Assembly: GCA_022495995.1 (NCBI GenBank)
Contig: JAFEMH010004906.1
Span: 1 to 64,000, forward strand
Direction: 5' to 3'
From: Adenophora triphylla var. japonica
Lineage: Eukaryota; Streptophyta; Magnoliopsida; Asterales; Campanulaceae
Length of the DNA: 64,000 bases
Both the position numbers and the translations under genes were made by a program. Below, piece by piece: positions 31,607 to 45,483 of the stretch (the stretch's first letter is position 1; each line of letters starts with the position of its first letter). Under the pieces are notes generated by a model. The model was not told the origin of the DNA. It did not search any database and was given only the letters and a program-made list of their open reading frames with translations.

Positions 31607-33637
31607 TGAATGAACGCTCGCCGAAAAATAAATATAAAAGATAAAATATGACTTTATCTTGGGAGTTGCCACGCCGTTTTTAAGGAAAACATTGAAAAAC
31701 CTTTAAAGAGAATTTTGGGTCCGGGGGTCAGGTTACGTGTTGGGAAGAACTTGAGAGTTCACCCAACACGCCTCGTCCGTAGGCGAGTCTTTCTATGTTC
31801 AACATTCAAAACATTCCATCGTGTGTGCAATTGTATGAGACAATATATGTAATAAAATGCATTTTAATGCTTTGCTTTATTAATCAAAATGAGTGATTAC
31901 AACTTGTGAACCTTTTTACTGTGGAAGGCCATATCCCATTTACAATCAATGAAATTGAATTATAAGGAAATGGGTTGAGATGGTCTGTCCAGGGACTTTG
32001 GATGTCGTCCGACACAGGACTGCTCAGAGCCTGGATGTCGTATGACACAGGATGTCCTGGTCAGACTATCTCTACAAAGGGGAGTGGTTATGCCACCAAT
32101 AACATTCTAAAGCTAAGAAGCTAACTAGAACAACGAAGAGACTGAGATAGAGAGTATTGTGGGAAGGTCATGGGGTTTCAGTGACCCAATGTGAATGACC
32201 ACATTTCTTGGGTCACAATTAAAGAACCCTCACTTCCTAACTCAAGCACGATAGCAACAAATGAGTATTATGGGAGGATCATATGGCATTGATGGCCAAA
32301 TATGAATGACCACACATTTTGGGTCATAATGAAGGCCATCACCTCCTAACTCAAAAGAAGATGATCAAAATGACATCAAACGATTATTAACAACAGATTT
32401 AGCCATAAGATAACTGAGATCGATACAATTACTTCAAATAAGTGTGGATATTGAGAATCCACACTCCGCTTGAAGCATTCAGTAACATGAATAACTGAAA
32501 GTGCAATATCATGAAAATGGATATATCATTTAGAGACTAAACAAGACAAGTTCAACCAATCCAAAGTCAAATAATTCCCATCATACAATATAGATATGTA
32601 CATTGAAAATAGAGGAAGAGGATTAGAGCGTTACCCTCGTAGATCCACACCTCCCTATACCCCGTCGGTATAGGGAGTCTTCAATCAGCTCCGGGACGAC
32701 GAGAGATCGAGCCCACCGTGAAGCTTCAAGTTCGTGCGTGCGAGAGGGACGGTCTTGGGCTCTGAACAGAGTAAGGCACCAACCGGTTTTGGGGAAGACT
32801 TCAACTGGTGAGGAATCAGTTATCGCGCTTGGCGCTGTTGGGGCGGCGTATGGATCGTCGCCGGAGAAAGGGAATGACGACGACCTTGGCCGGAGAAGAA
32901 GGGCTTTGGTTTGGGTCGTATTCTGAGTACAGAGAGAGGAGTTCGCCGGTGAACTTGGTTCGGTGAGCGAGGCGGTGAGGATCGACTGTTAGCGGTGGAT
33001 TTAGGTTTGGTCTCCGGTGTGGAAGGAGACCGGTGAGGAGGTCATCGTTGTTCGGTTGGAGGAAGAAGACCGATTGGGGAGATTGGTGGTCGCGGTGGAT
33101 GGCGATTGTTTTGGTGAGGATAGGCTTGGCCGGAGTTTGGGGGTCGCCGGTGAAGGGCGATTGAGGGTAGATGGAGCACGGTGAGAAGGGTGCTCCGGTG
33201 AGGAGATGAGGGAGACGGCGGCAATGGTGAACGCCGGCGAAGTAGCGGTTTGGTGATTGGTGATGGTTGTTGGTGGAGAAGACAATCGGGGAGGGGAGCT
33301 CCCTGTTATTGCCGGCCAGAGAGAGAGAGTCCGGTCTCTATGCTCTGTGCGTTTCTTTTAGAGAGAGAAATATGAGAGAGGAGAGAGAAGTAGCTTAGGG
33401 AGAAAGAAATCAATCCCTTTGCCGTGTGTTGTCCCCCCTTTGCAAAATGGGATATTATCCCTTATTAATACTGATTGGGAAATGGGTTGGGGTGTCGTAT
33501 GACACCGGTTCGCTTTTAGGCAAAATGGGCCGAAGCTAAGCAGGCCCAAAACTGATGAATAATAAATAATAAAAATTGGCCCAAAATGAAATTAATGGGC
33601 AGACCCAAAAACACGAGTTCGGGTCGGGGTACTCACA
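31607..33637 (-). repeat. 5' LTR of the Tat-like element
   Basis: 2031 bp, collinear with 22287-24313, differing by few substitutions and a 2-bp GA indel pair near 33323 and 33362. Confidence 0.93.
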
Positions 33638-35000
33638 CTTAATCTGGTGTTGGTGAATCTGTGTTTGAGAGAAAGCCTAAAGAAAGGTGGACTCTTGATG
33701 AAATACATGCTGCGAATTATAATTCAAAAGCAATGGGTGCTATTTCCAGCCATGTTTATGGAAATATGCACAAACTCATCACTAATGAAAGCATTGCAAA
33801 GAGTGCTTGGGATATCTTACAGATGCAATGTGAGGGGATTTCAAGTGTAAAGGCTACTAGGCTTAGGATTTTAATGGATAGATTTGAGATACTTAGAATG
33901 GAAGAGGCAGAAGACATAGTCTCTTATCCTGTAAAAATCCATGAAATTTCGAATGAATGTATTAGTCTGGGAGAATCAATTTTTAATGCCAGACTTATGA
34001 GTAAGATTTTGAGAACCTTACCTGAGAGGTTCAATATAAAAGTGGTTGTTATAGAGGAAACTAATGACACCAACACAGTAGGTTTAGATAAAATTGTGGG
34101 AATTTTGACTGTGTTTGAGCTGAATCTTGAAGCTCAGAAAAAGAACAAGTCCATAAGACTTGCTCTCAAAAGTGCTGTTGTTGTTCCAACAGAGCTTGTG
34201 GAACTGTCCTCTGAAATTGACAAGTCTAATCTTGAGGAAGAGGATGTGGCACTTATCTCTAAAAAATTCAGTTCCATGTTGGAAAATAAGAGAATGAGTA
34301 AGTTCCCCAATAGACATGCTCCCAGTGCTGCTGAAAAACCAAAGCCTAACACTAAGACTGGGTTCAAAAAGCCAAATTTGACAATAAAAAATCCTCTGAT
34401 TCTGTGCAATGTAGGGCATGTCATGGCTTTGGTCACTATGCCAATGAGTGTGCTAATACACTTAAAAAGAAAGGAATGATCTTAACTGCCTCTCTGAGTG
34501 ATAGTGAGGATGAGGAAGAAGTGGCTAACATGTCTACAATCAACTGTCATTCTGTGTTTAATGCTTTTCTCGCAGAAATTGATGAAGGAGTTCTTGAGGA
34601 AAAAATGGATGTGGTCCCAAATGTGTACACATCTGCTGATACATATAACCTGAATTTTAATTGTTTCTCTGTAAAAAGAGATTCTGATGATGAGGATAGG
34701 GACATTCCCTATAAGGAACTCTTTGTAACCTACAAAGAACTACATGCTAATTGGATAAAAGAATGGACAAGATTGAGGTACTTGCTAAGGTAAACAAATA
34801 TCTTTCTGATAAATTGGCTATTTGTGAAGATGAAAAAGCCATACTTTCAAAAGAGAATGATGATAAAAAAGATACCATTGTCAAACTTGAAGTTCTTGTG
34901 ACCAAGAGAGAAGTTGAGCTTGAAAAATTCAAAATGAGTGTGAAAAAGCTAAAAGTACATTTACCAAGTTAAACAAAAGTAAAATAAAACTTGATGAAGC
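33638..35000 (+). pseudogene. Sirevirus gag, main part
   Basis: Resumes gag after the Tat-like insertion. It includes ERWTLDEIHAANYNSKAM, the conserved gag segment SAWDILQMQCEGISSVK, then LRTLPERF. A CCHC knuckle CRACHGFGHYANEC is near 34407-34448, in a frame shifted from the upstream part. It is followed by an acidic stretch (DSEDEEE) and a Lys/Glu-rich region with coiled-coil character near 34751-34970. Long gags with a coiled coil are typical of Sireviruses. At least two frameshifts and a stop at 34971. Confidence 0.85.
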
Positions 35001-35645
35001 TATTTCAATGGGTCAACTTAATAAAACTGGTCTGGGCTTTGAAAAAGATAAATTTGTAAAGGAGGGATGTGAGGCTTCTACTTCAAAAGTTGTGAAAAAA
35101 TCATTTTCGAAAGAAAAAACTCGTTTGAGTGAGAAAAGGCCAAGGAAAAGGCACTACATCTGTCATTATTGCATTGCTCCTGGGCACATTAGACCCTTCT
35201 GTTACAAGCTAAAAGCTGACAAAAAGGCTGGTTGTGTTAATCAGTCTCAGATGTGTGAGAAGATATGTACACATCTGAACACACATCCTGGTAATTCAAG
35301 ACATCTGCACCACAAAAAGAAAGTTGAAACTAAGTGGGTGGCTAAACCAAGTGCTACCTATAATGTTGTTTACTCTTTCCTCAAGAGTAGTGTCTCTGAT
35401 TCCTGGTATTTTGATAGTGGGTGCTCTAGGCACTGGGAACCAAGATGTTCTTGTAGACTATGAGTCAATTTGTGGGGAAAAGGTGAATTTTGGTGATGGT
35501 GCTCAAGGTAAAATTTTTGGAAAAGGAACTCTAGATGTTAAGGGTCTCCCAAAGTTTTACAATGTGTACCATGTGGAAGGCTTGAAAGCCAACCTGAATT
35601 AGCATCAGTCAACTATGTGATGATGACCTCTATGTGTAATTTGAT
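35001..35645 (+). pseudogene. Sirevirus second zinc knuckle and protease region
   Basis: A second CCHC-like motif, CHYCIAPGHIRPFC, near 35161-35202. The protease motif WYFDSGCSRH near 35404 keeps Asp-Ser-Gly. A frameshift follows at about 35435; the remaining protease/pre-integrase spacer (GLPKFYNVYHVEGLKANL) is in another frame. Confidence 0.82.
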
Positions 35646-35651
35646 AAACAC

Positions 35652-36703
35652 TTGTGTGAAGTGTTTGATAAAGATAATATGTGTGTGTTCACTGGTCCTA
35701 GGTCTGCTGATAATTGTTATCAATTTGGTGACAATATTTCTTGCCTAAGCTCCAAAGCTAATGATGTCAATCTGTGGCATCAAAAACTAGGGCATGCTAG
35801 CAACAGAAAACTAGAGGAACTTCAAAGGTTTGATGCTGTAAAGGACCTCCCTAAGCTGAACTCTAAGAACACTGATGTCTGTGGTTCATGTCAAAAGGGA
35901 AAGCAAACAAAATCCTCACACAAAAAGGTCCAACAGTGCTCCACATCTAGGTGTTTAGAGTTGATACACACTGACTTAATGGGACCTATAGAAGTTGAAA
36001 GCTTTGATAGGAAAAAGCATGCTTTTCTGTGTGTTGATGACTATTCTAGGTACACATGGGTGATGTTCGTAAGAGAGAAATCTGAGACTATTGGAGAGTT
36101 CAAAATTGGTACAAAATGATTAGAAATCTTTATGGTCTTAAGGCTGTGAGGAATAGATCTGACCATGGCACTAAATATGAGAACTCAATGTTTACTGCCT
36201 ACTGTAACTCCAAGGGAATCACACATGAAATTTTCTGCACCAATCACTCCACAGCAAAATGGAATTGCAGCAAGGAAGAATAGAACTTTGCAAAAAATGG
36301 CTAGGGTTATGCTAAGTTCTAAAAATCTGTCCAAAAAATTTTGGGCCAAAGCATTGAATACTGCTTGTCACATTGACAATAGAGTGTTCCTAAGAATTGG
36401 AAGTAGAGTTACTCCATATCAAACCTTCTTGGCAAGAAACCCACTTTAAAATACTTTCATGTGTTTGGGTGTATATGCTACATTCTTAATGATAGGGAAT
36501 ACCTGTCCAAGTTTGATTCAAAGAGTGATAAAATAATTTTCTTGGGATATTCCACTAATAGTAGAGCCTATAGGGTGTTTAATCTGAAAACCAAAACTAT
36601 CATGGAATCTGCCAATGTTGTGTTTGATGAATCACTTTATCTTAACCTCAAGACTGCGGAGGATGATGTTTCAGGTTGCTTACTGGACTGGAAAAATACA
36701 TAA
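35652..36703 (+). pseudogene. Sirevirus integrase region
   Basis: The pre-integrase motif LWHQKLGHASNRKLEEL is followed by CGSCQKGKQTKSSH, then the core LIHTDLMGPIE and VDDYSRYTWVMF, typical of the Sirevirus lineage. Frames shift near 36117, 36240 and 36450. The C-terminal part includes VFGCICYILNDRE and KIIFLGYSTNSRAYR. Non-functional. Confidence 0.87.
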
Positions 36704-38155
36704 ACAGGTACTGGAGAACAAACAGAAGCTGCCAGAACTGAAACACATGTTGAAGCTGTGAAAGATGTAACCAAGGATGTAGACACATCTGCATTCATAT
36801 CTGAACCCACATCTCCTCCCACGTCCTCTCAAAATCCTGAAACTGAGGATAGTTCCTCTGAATATGATAAGGATGATGCTCCAGAAGATAATGTGGATGG
36901 GTGTGTGGATAGATCAAGGGATATTTCCTCTAAAATCCAGAAAAATTACCCCACTTCACAGATTGTGAGAGATGTGCATGCTCAAGTGAGAACTAGACAG
37001 AAAGACAAGGTAGACTATTGAAAGATGGCTGGATTGTGGTTGCTCATCAGCATACTCCCAGGTAAGTTCTTGCTGTTTTGTTTCCAAGATTGAACCAAAA
37101 AACATCACTGGAGCATTGAAAGATGCTGACTGGATTCTTGCTATGCAAGAAGAGTTAAATCAATTTGAAAAAAAAATGATGTTTGGACCCTTGTCCCTAG
37201 GCCCTCTCATAGAAATGTCATAGGAACCAAATAGATTTTCAAAAATAAAACTGATGAGAAGGGAGTGATTACTAGGAATAAGGCTAGGCTAGTTGCTCAA
37301 GGTTATACCCAAATTGAATGAATTGATTTTGAGGAAACCTTTGCTCCTGTTGCAAGAATTGAGTCCATTAGACTCTTGTTGGCCATTGCTTGCTACCTTA
37401 AGCTTACTCTTCATCATATGGATGTTAAGAGTGCCTTTTTAAATGGGGTATTAAATGAGGAAGCCTATATAGAACAACCAAAAGGTTTTGAGGACTCCAA
37501 GTTTCCTAATCATGTTAACAAACTGAAGAAAGCTCTGTATGAGCTGAAATAAGCCCATAGAGCTTGGTATAGTAGGTTAACTGACCACTTGCTTCACCTA
37601 GGATTCAAGAGAGGTGAGGTGGACAAAACCTTGTTTGTGACGAAAAATAAAAAAGAGATTCTTGTGGCTCAAATCTATGTGGATGATATTGTGTTTGGGT
37701 CAAATTCTGACTCTATGTTGACTGAATTTGTAGATAGCATGACCTCCATATTTGAGATGAGTATGGTAAGAGAGTTGAATTATTTTCTAGGCCTACAGAT
37801 AAAGCAATTCAAATAAGGCATGTTCATCTCTCAGTCTAAATATGCCAAGAATCTTGTGAAAAAGTTTGAGCTTGAACACTCCTCACATCTCAAAACACCA
37901 ATGGGATCTTCCCAAAAACTGAGCCATGACTTAGATGGTGAGAGTGTTGACCAGACCTTGTACAAAAGCATGATAGGCAGTCTGCTGTATCTCACAACAA
38001 GTCGACCAGATATTATGTACAGTGTGTGTCTCTGTGCAAGATATCAAGCAAACCCAAAAGTGTCTCATCTTAAAGCCTTGAAAAGGATAATCAGATATGT
38101 TAATGGGAATGTGAACCTAGGGTTGTACTACTCTAAGAAGACAAACACAAACTAG
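36704..38155 (+). pseudogene. Sirevirus reverse transcriptase region
   Basis: A Ser/Thr/Asp-rich linker (36758-37015) precedes a heavily mutated RT. Visible landmarks are EEPKN-like ALKDADWILAMQEELNQF near 37110, MDVKSAFLNG near 37419, the catalytic YVDDIVFGS near 37675, then YFLGLQIKQ and LYKSMIGSLLYLT. Several in-frame stops (for example near 37020, 37231, 37318, 37550 and 37814) break the polyprotein. Confidence 0.87.
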
Positions 38156-38615
38156 GTTGGCTATACTGACTCAGATTGGGCTGGTAAAAGTGATGATAGG
38201 AAGAGTACTACAGGTGGATGCTTCTACCTAGGAAACAGCCCTATTTCTTGATATAGTAGGAAGCAGAAATGTGTGTCCTTGTCCACTGTAGAGGCTGAAT
38301 ATGTATCCCTTGAAGTTGTTGCACACAACTGCTGTGGATGAATCAAATGCTGAAAGACTATAGATTGAATAGCAAAATCTTGACTACTTTTTGTGATAAC
38401 AAGAGTGCCTTAGACATATCTAAATATCATGTCCAACATTATAGAACAAAACACATTGATATTAGACACTATTTCATTAGGGATCTTGTAGAATAAAAAA
38501 CTGTGTGTCTGAAATTCGTTGGGACTGAAAATCAATTGGCTGATATATTTACAAAGGCATTAGATTTGGAGAGATTTTCCTCATTGAGGAAGTCTCTTGG
38601 CTTGTGTGATATTTG
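38156..38615 (+). pseudogene. Sirevirus RNase H
   Basis: GYTDSDWAGKSDDRKSTTGG begins the RNase H; further on are a CDNKSALDISK-like segment and the C-terminal IFTKALDLERFSSLRKSLGL. Stops interrupt it near 38250, 38338 and 38495. Confidence 0.85.
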
Positions 38616-39579
38616 AGGATGTGAGCACAAATATGCACACATCCGCTGACACATCTGTATATTATCTAACTGAAAAAAAAATATATCATGCATTTGCACG
38701 AAATATCTCAGTGTGGTCACTTGTGAGTTTTACATCTTGACATTTTCTGATCACTTAATTGTGGGCATTTCTTGTTCATGTTGTCTTTTGATAACTTGAT
38801 ATAATCTTATTAGATATCTCACAGTGGGTGCCTTTAAATCAATGAGAAACAGCTGCTTCTCTTATTTGTATGAAGCCAAACCACTGTGATCAAGTGATTT
38901 TGAAGAGAAATTTTGAAATCAAACTTGAAAAGATCATTGGGAAAAATGGCTATCTTTGGGAAATAAAAAAAGTGAAAGCTACTCAAAATGCAAAATATCC
39001 ACAATAAAAAATGGGTGGATGCATCCTAGAGGCTGTGCAGATTAGATTATTGCTCATTGACTTTTTGTGATCTAAATGTGTCCCCAAATGTGAATCACAT
39101 CCTATGCCACATCTGTAAACTGAGATTTTTCATTCACCCGTGTGTTGCATCATGCTAGACATACTGCATATTAGGTCTTATAGGGTACTTTGTAAATATG
39201 ATGGTTAATTTATTTTCACTCTTAATTTATTCTTTGATTTAACATGTTTTTTTATTTCCAAAATCTCCCATGAGAAAGAAAGGTATGTATCAATCCTCAT
39301 TGGAAAAGGAAGGACATTTTCAAAGGGATTTTGTTGAAAAGATATGGCTGAAGTTTGCTTGTTACCATAAAAAGTAAGCAAAATTTTGATTTATTTTAAT
39401 TCCTATTTTTTCGTGATTTGTTGTGTGGAAATATCAAAGGGTTTTAGCCGTTGTGGAATCTTTTTGGTAATTTGATTTTCTAAGACCTTTTTGGAAAATA
39501 AATCCTAATTTCAGTTGGAAAGGGGGAGCTGTGAGTATTTATTAAACCTCACATCCGTCCCATCCCCTTAAACCCTTGT
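38616..39579 (+). other. Sirevirus spacer between pol and the env-like region
   Basis: Noncoding. Carries three CACATCYG motif clusters (38618-38660, 39087-39118, 39548-) and an upstream purine-tract-like AGGGGGAGCT at 39520-39530. Interrupted at 39585 by the Gypsy element. Confidence 0.7.
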
Positions 39580-39584
39580 TAAAT

Positions 39585-42401
39585 TGTGAGCACCCCAACC
39601 CGGGACCTAACACGTGTCCCGAGCTAAGGGAGCTCAAACTAAGAAAATCCATTTAAATTTTTAAACATTTGTTTGCCTTTTAAAAGAAAACCACCTTTCA
39701 ACTTCCAAATAAAAATCAATTGATAATATCCCTTCTTAAAGGAAATCCAACTACAACTTTAATAAACCGAAGTCTGATCAATTACATTGGGAACCTTAAT
39801 TTACATTTGTTTAACAAAAGGGTTTTCCATACAAAATATAAAAGAGGAATACTTAACCAATATTCCTAACAACCCACTCCTATACTTAACTTGTCAAGCC
39901 CCAAAAGCAAAAGTCCAAAATGATATCCCCGGCCTCACTGGTTCGGTTCACCTGTCTCGGAATCTAAAACAGTAAAGGGAGAGGGGTGAGAATAAATCTC
40001 AATGAGCTATTATGATATGCAGCAAGATGCCATACAAGATGCAACATGTAGCATGGCAACACTTAACACATTATGAAAGCGGTAAACACCTTACGTTACC
40101 TCATTTTACCTTTTCCCGTACGAACAATAAGTCGTACAACGTGGGAGTAAAACTCCACTCTTTGGTGAAGCTCCCCATGCACATTCACCGCTTATAGGTC
40201 TCATACCCCGAGATCCATATAAGAAAAACAGGATACATATATGACCCCTATATTTAGAGTATCATATACTATCATCGCCACCGCAGAGAGCCGTTGGCTT
40301 CATACGCAGCATTCCCGGTTTCTCCTAATCGCAGCGGTATGTAAAGGCTACTTATCACTCAAGACGGTAGCCGCACGGCCCCCCACCCCGCGGCCACAGA
40401 GTGGGAAGGGTCACCGATATGATGAACCTTCAATCACTTATTGAACAAATCAATAATTGATTGACTTCCATCATACCCACCCGAACATATACACATTCGA
40501 AGCACATAATAGATACTTGAATTATAATCCACAAAATGGGATAATCATATAATAACATGGTAATGTATACTCATGCCAATCAATACCATAATGCAACATT
40601 TAAGTAATACACTATGCATAGTATCATCAATAAATATGAATGATAACAAATAAATCCACGATTGGGATAACCATACAACCACATAATAAACATATCCACA
40701 TATTGGGGTAACAATATAATCAACATGCCACATAATCCACAATTGGGATGTCACACCACCATATAACACATAATCCACACAATGGGATACCACATAACAA
40801 CTTACCAAATAGTCCATACTTTAGGATATTAAGATAACCATAATATCAATAATTCCATAACTTGGACACAATGCCACAAGTGATACCTACCCATTACCAA
40901 TTAGCTCAATAGTGAAACCTATGACTTCTACACCATTGCAACTATTCACTAAAGATAGGGAGTGAGGCTACTATATATCATAAACCACTCTTACATAGTC
41001 ATTATACGACCTCGAATAACATTTATTAAAGTTCAAGTTCTATTTCCCAAATTGGAACTATTTTGGTGAAGTCACAAATCAAACCTATCAACCATTTTCG
41101 GGGCAATATTTAAACTACTTCCACAATTCCATTTTGATCACTTAAGATGTCATTGAGTAGCCAAAGTATTCTACTTTAATCTAGGTTAAAGAGATTTCAT
41201 TTTGGTTCTAGTTCGATTAGGTTTAAACAGCTTCAAAGTTGACCCAATGTCACCGAGCCGGGCACGACTCGTGCCCCAGGGCACGACTCGTGCCCCTTTG
41301 GCCTTCCCCAGAAACAGGCGTCCCCACAAGGCACGACTTCCCTTTAATCCTTGTCACGACTCGTCCCCATCCAAGGCACGACTCGTGCCACAGGGCACGA
41401 CTCGTGCCCTGAACCCAGAATTCTGAACAAGGCTGGAAATACCTATGTAGCTATACCAATTTATCCCAACCCAAGTTTCCTCTATTTTGTGAACATAAAA
41501 AGGTTTACTAACTTCATCCATATCATTATAGATCATTTAAATCTCCCAAAATAACATCAACCTAGGTTACTCACTCTTGGATTTACTACTCATTCAACCA
41601 TCACAATATCACATTTCACACTTAGTTTCTAAATCTTGTTCAATCCACATTCTTACATTCTTAATCAACCTTTATGAACAATACTATCATTCTAAGGCAT
41701 TAAACAATCATTTAATAACAATAACAACATCAAATCATTGATGAGCATACAAAGAAAGGAAGTCATAATAACTCACTTTAGGGTTTTCAATGGGAGGTTA
41801 AACCTTCTAGCTTGATGAATTCCCCAAGATGATCCAACTACAAAGGTGCTCCTAAACTTGAATTTGGGGAAGAAATGTCTTGGATCCCAAGGCTTGGGAG
41901 AAGGGAGCTTCCATGGAGTCTCTTAGTGTTTTCCCTAGAAAAGAAGAATGAGAAATGAGGGAGAAGGGAGGATGAAGTAATGAAATTGGTAAGGAAATAG
42001 GGGGAGGGGGCCGGATGTGGAGGGAGTATGGGGGAGGGTATGGGTGTTGATGACTAATGGGGGATGGAGAGTGATTTAAGGGAGGTGTCCCCCCCCCCCT
42101 ACTCTAGCTATCCTTCTAGGCTTTCACTCAAGTATCATTTTCCCTTTTATTTTATTTTTTTTTTCAAAGCATTTAAATTAAAACCTCCTACTCAAATATT
42201 TATTCCACATTCTTAAATCCTCCTTCCCCATTCTATTCATTTTCTATTGTTATACCCTTCCCAAGAATATTATTTATTTCCCAATCATTTCACTTTAAAT
42301 TTTAAGAAACCAAGGATATAATTTGAACACATAATATTAAAATAATATTAAAAGCACATTTTATGATACTAAAATAGGTGCCTAGGTTTAGGGTCGTTAC
42401 A
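39585..42401 (-). repeat. 3' LTR of the Gypsy element
   Basis: 2817 bp. Contains a cluster of the palindrome GGCACGACTCGTGCC at 41259-41412 and a GGGATAAC/CCACA-rich stretch near 40530-40830. Confidence 0.93.
41259..41412. repeat. Palindrome cluster GGCACGACTCGTGCC (left LTR)
   Basis: Four full copies of the 15-nt perfect palindrome, starting near 41261, 41280, 41376 and 41394, with two partial copies between them (GGCACGACTTCCC, TCACGACTCGTCC). Confidence 0.92.
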
Positions 42402-42414
42402 CTCACTCTCCCTT

Positions 42415-44236
42415 AAAGAAAATTCGTCCCGAATTTGACTGTCGCTTACCCTAAGGATCAAATAGCAAAGGTTACCTTTCACACATTCCAACTTAACATT
42501 TTCAATCAGATTTCTCAATTGCATGATTCTACTATACACTTTCACAACTCGAATACTCTAAGACTTCATTTCTCAATTAGTCTTATCAATGCTATGATTC
42601 CTTCCAAGATTCTACTTTCATTAATAATATGATATTACAACTTAATATTTCGAGAATGCCATACAATTATCACTAACCCAAGTTTTCACGACCTCAAAGA
42701 AAGTACAGTTAAATAAAAGTATTACAACTTAAGTGACCCAATATATCACGATATTATATTTAAAACTTCAAATATTCTATAAGTTGATCCAAGTCGGTCT
42801 ATAAGTCAAATCGTAAATCTTTTCTAGAACTTCAATTGGATTAACAATCTTTGGCGCTAAATTACCTTAGGCCTAACTTTACTAATTCCATCCCAACAAA
42901 TTGGAGATCGATAATATCTTCCTGAACCAAGCTTCATACGGTTTCATCTCAATGCTAGAATGTAAACTCACTAAGGTTACTTAAACTTCCCAAGTTGAAA
43001 GGAAAATCCGTCACACAACACAACCTATTCTTCCGAGGAATTTGGGATAGTCTTCAAACTTCTTCCTTTCGACTAACTAAATCCTTCAACTCTTAGGATC
43101 GGTAACCAACCCCAGGAAGGGAGCTTCAAAAGATAAGATTCCATTTAAATCACACAACCAATTGTAACCATTCTCGATAAATGATAAGAAAATTCCGCTC
43201 TATCTAAATTAACTTCCTCGAACATACGCTATCACCTTCCCATTTTGCACAACACTACACCTTGATCTTCCGGTAATACATACTTAAAACTTCACAAGAT
43301 CCTCACATCCACTAGGTAAGGTAAGGATCGGGTCCAAAGCCAACCTATTTTCCATCACTAACAATATGATTCATCCTTATTACATTTTACACCATTTATA
43401 CGTCCTTTAGAGTCAACTAAAGCAACGACTCTACCATTCTTAAGAATTCCTTAATTTCCTTCGGTAACACTTGTCAACTTAAAGATTACTGACTCAATCC
43501 TCACAAGATCCATGGTAACATCCGAGTTTAAGACTATAGAACCCAAAATTTGGCAAATCTTCTCGAGAGCTTGACTCAAATACTAACCAAACCTTGCATG
43601 CCGGGACTCCTCACAAGGAATCATTAACCCAACTCTCAATTATTTTCACGATCTTCCCGAAACTTTAATTACCAAAGGAATCATCAATTCTAATTACCCT
43701 AAAGCCATCAAAATAAGGATTACAACTCTGCTTATTCTACTCAGAACCAACACATGAAATATACCGACGGAAGCACATTTACCACTTACTTACAACTAGC
43801 ATATAAAAATTTGGAAAAGACTGCTTATGCAAGTCTAGCATATATCAATTACTCTTCACATCTTAATTCAAAATTTTCCACCTTAAATACCCACATATAA
43901 CAAGAATTTTACATTAAGGTTTACCTATAACAAATACCAATATAAGCAATCTAGGCATGGAAAAAGGAGACTCACTTACTAGGATAGTCTATCATTATAC
44001 AACAACTACTTAACCCTCCAGGTCAAGTATATCTAAGAATCGTAAAATAATAACTATACCAATTCAACTGGCAATACATGCTCAGCCATAACCACATCAC
44101 CATCGTGGTAAACCAAAGAAGGTTCGAGGTATTCTCTCATAAGAGCAGAATCCTCTAACAATAAAACAAATTTTCAACAATGTATGTCACATATAAGCAA
44201 AATGTGATGCCAAATATAAATGATATGCAACAGGAT
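42415..44236 (-). pseudogene. Decayed Gypsy pol remnant
   Basis: No long frame remains. On the minus strand, 43211-43244 still encodes NGKVIAY, then RKL in a shifted frame, matching the RT/RNase H junction of Ty3/Gypsy elements. About 1.8 kb remains where a full pol needs over 3 kb, so there are deletions as well as point changes. Confidence 0.5.
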
Positions 44237-45424
44237 CTATAAAACATGACCCCTAACCTTTGAGACAGGGAATATACCTCTAGTGACCTCTGAGGGATCT
44301 ATCTCTCCTGAACCCGAAACGCACACTCGACCACAGACCCTCTCTTTCGGTTCCCCTTTGTTATCTCTTTTGATACCACCTCTTTGACCCTTTGGACCGG
44401 CACCCGAAGCTAACCTCTGACGAAATGCAGGACAATTTTTCTTGTAGTGCCCCGCTCCTCCACAATTCAAACATTTCCCTTGCTTACTCCAACACACTGT
44501 CTTCGGTGTGACCCATCTTCTTGCAATATTTACACATCATCCCATCTTGTTTGGGTGCGGCCTAGACAGAAGAAGCTACCACAAGTTTCTCTCTCATCCT
44601 TCCCGAAGTTAAAGCTCTTGGGCTGATCTCCAATGACTTTGGATCCTTGTCCTAGATACTTTGGCTTATCTCCAATCTCACCTTCCAATTTCCCACTATT
44701 TTCCTCCATACCATTCTCGATCTTATAAGCTCTCTCTAAGACTGTCTGATAATTGGTGAAGCTATCAATCCCAAATTTCTTCCTAAACTCAATCCTCAAA
44801 CCTTTTATAAACCTATGAACTCTTTTCGCTTCATACGATACCAAATGAGGGCAACTTCTAGCTAATTCCTCAAACTGATTACATCTTGATTCACCGTCAT
44901 GATCCCTTGTTCTAGTCCTAAGAATTCGACCTCCTTCTTGTCCCTTGTAACCATCGAAACGAAATAATCCTCGAAATGTTTGGTGAAATTATCCCAAGTC
45001 GGGCGTATGGTCCCGCTCCCAACTTCCCTTCAATATACGCCACCACCGATCGGCTAAACCTTCACATTTAAACCACGGCATACCTAACTTTCTCCTTGTT
45101 GGGACTTCCTATAACCTCAAAAATCCTATTCATTTACGCTAACCATTTTTACGCCTTTAACGGGTTCGGACCTCCGTTAAAGCTCGGGGGGTTCATCTTC
45201 ACAAATCTTTCCAATCCATCACTTTGACATCCTTCATGTTGATTCGGAACTGATCCTCTAGTCTCCATATCCTGTACAAACTTCCTGAATAATTTCATCA
45301 TCCCTTCATTCTGAATTTCACCTATATCCATATCTCCTTCAATTTCTAGAACCTTCCGCTGATCATCCTTGCTTCCAGCCCTTAGAACGAACTCCTGCAT
45401 AAAACACTCGACGTCAATTTCCAC
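44237..45424 (-). pseudogene. Gypsy gag remnant
   Basis: Three open pieces in order on the minus strand. 45149-45424 ends FVKMNPPSFNGGPNPLKA, the characteristic start of chromovirus-type gag. 44530-44844 has AKRVHRFIKGLRIEFRKKF and ERAYKIENGMEE. 44237-44497 has the zinc knuckle CLNCGGAGHYKKNC. The region between the first two (44845-45148) has lost its frame. Gag would package the element RNA; this copy cannot make a full protein. Confidence 0.85.
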
Positions 45425-45483
45425 ACATTCCCCCTTAGTTTAGACATCTACCCTTGACCTCTAAACTAAGCTACGATATTAAC

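Larger units (their letters stand above)
22287..33637 (-). mobile_element. Large gene-less Tat-like Gypsy derivative (LARD-like)
   Basis: 11.35 kb flanked by CTTAA (22282-22286 and 33638-33642). LTRs are 2027 bp (22287-24313) and 2031 bp (31607-33637). The primer site read on the minus strand, GTGGCGACTCTGCTGGGGAC (31587-31606), abuts the right LTR. A purine tract GCCGAGGGGCTC (minus strand, 24314-24325) abuts the left LTR, so the element points to the minus strand. The primer type matches the Tat lineage of plant Ty3/Gypsy elements as I recall it. No gag, protease, RT or integrase was found on either strand. The interior is tandem repeats and unrecognised sequence. LTRs are almost identical by eye, so this is probably the youngest insertion. 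Confidence 0.88.

Noticed and set aside
23681..33285. Ser/Pro/Thr-rich 94-aa frame present in both Tat-like LTRs (23681-23965 and 33001-33285)
   Set aside because: Identical position in both LTRs with a GC-rich repetitive composition; no domain. Treated as LTR content.
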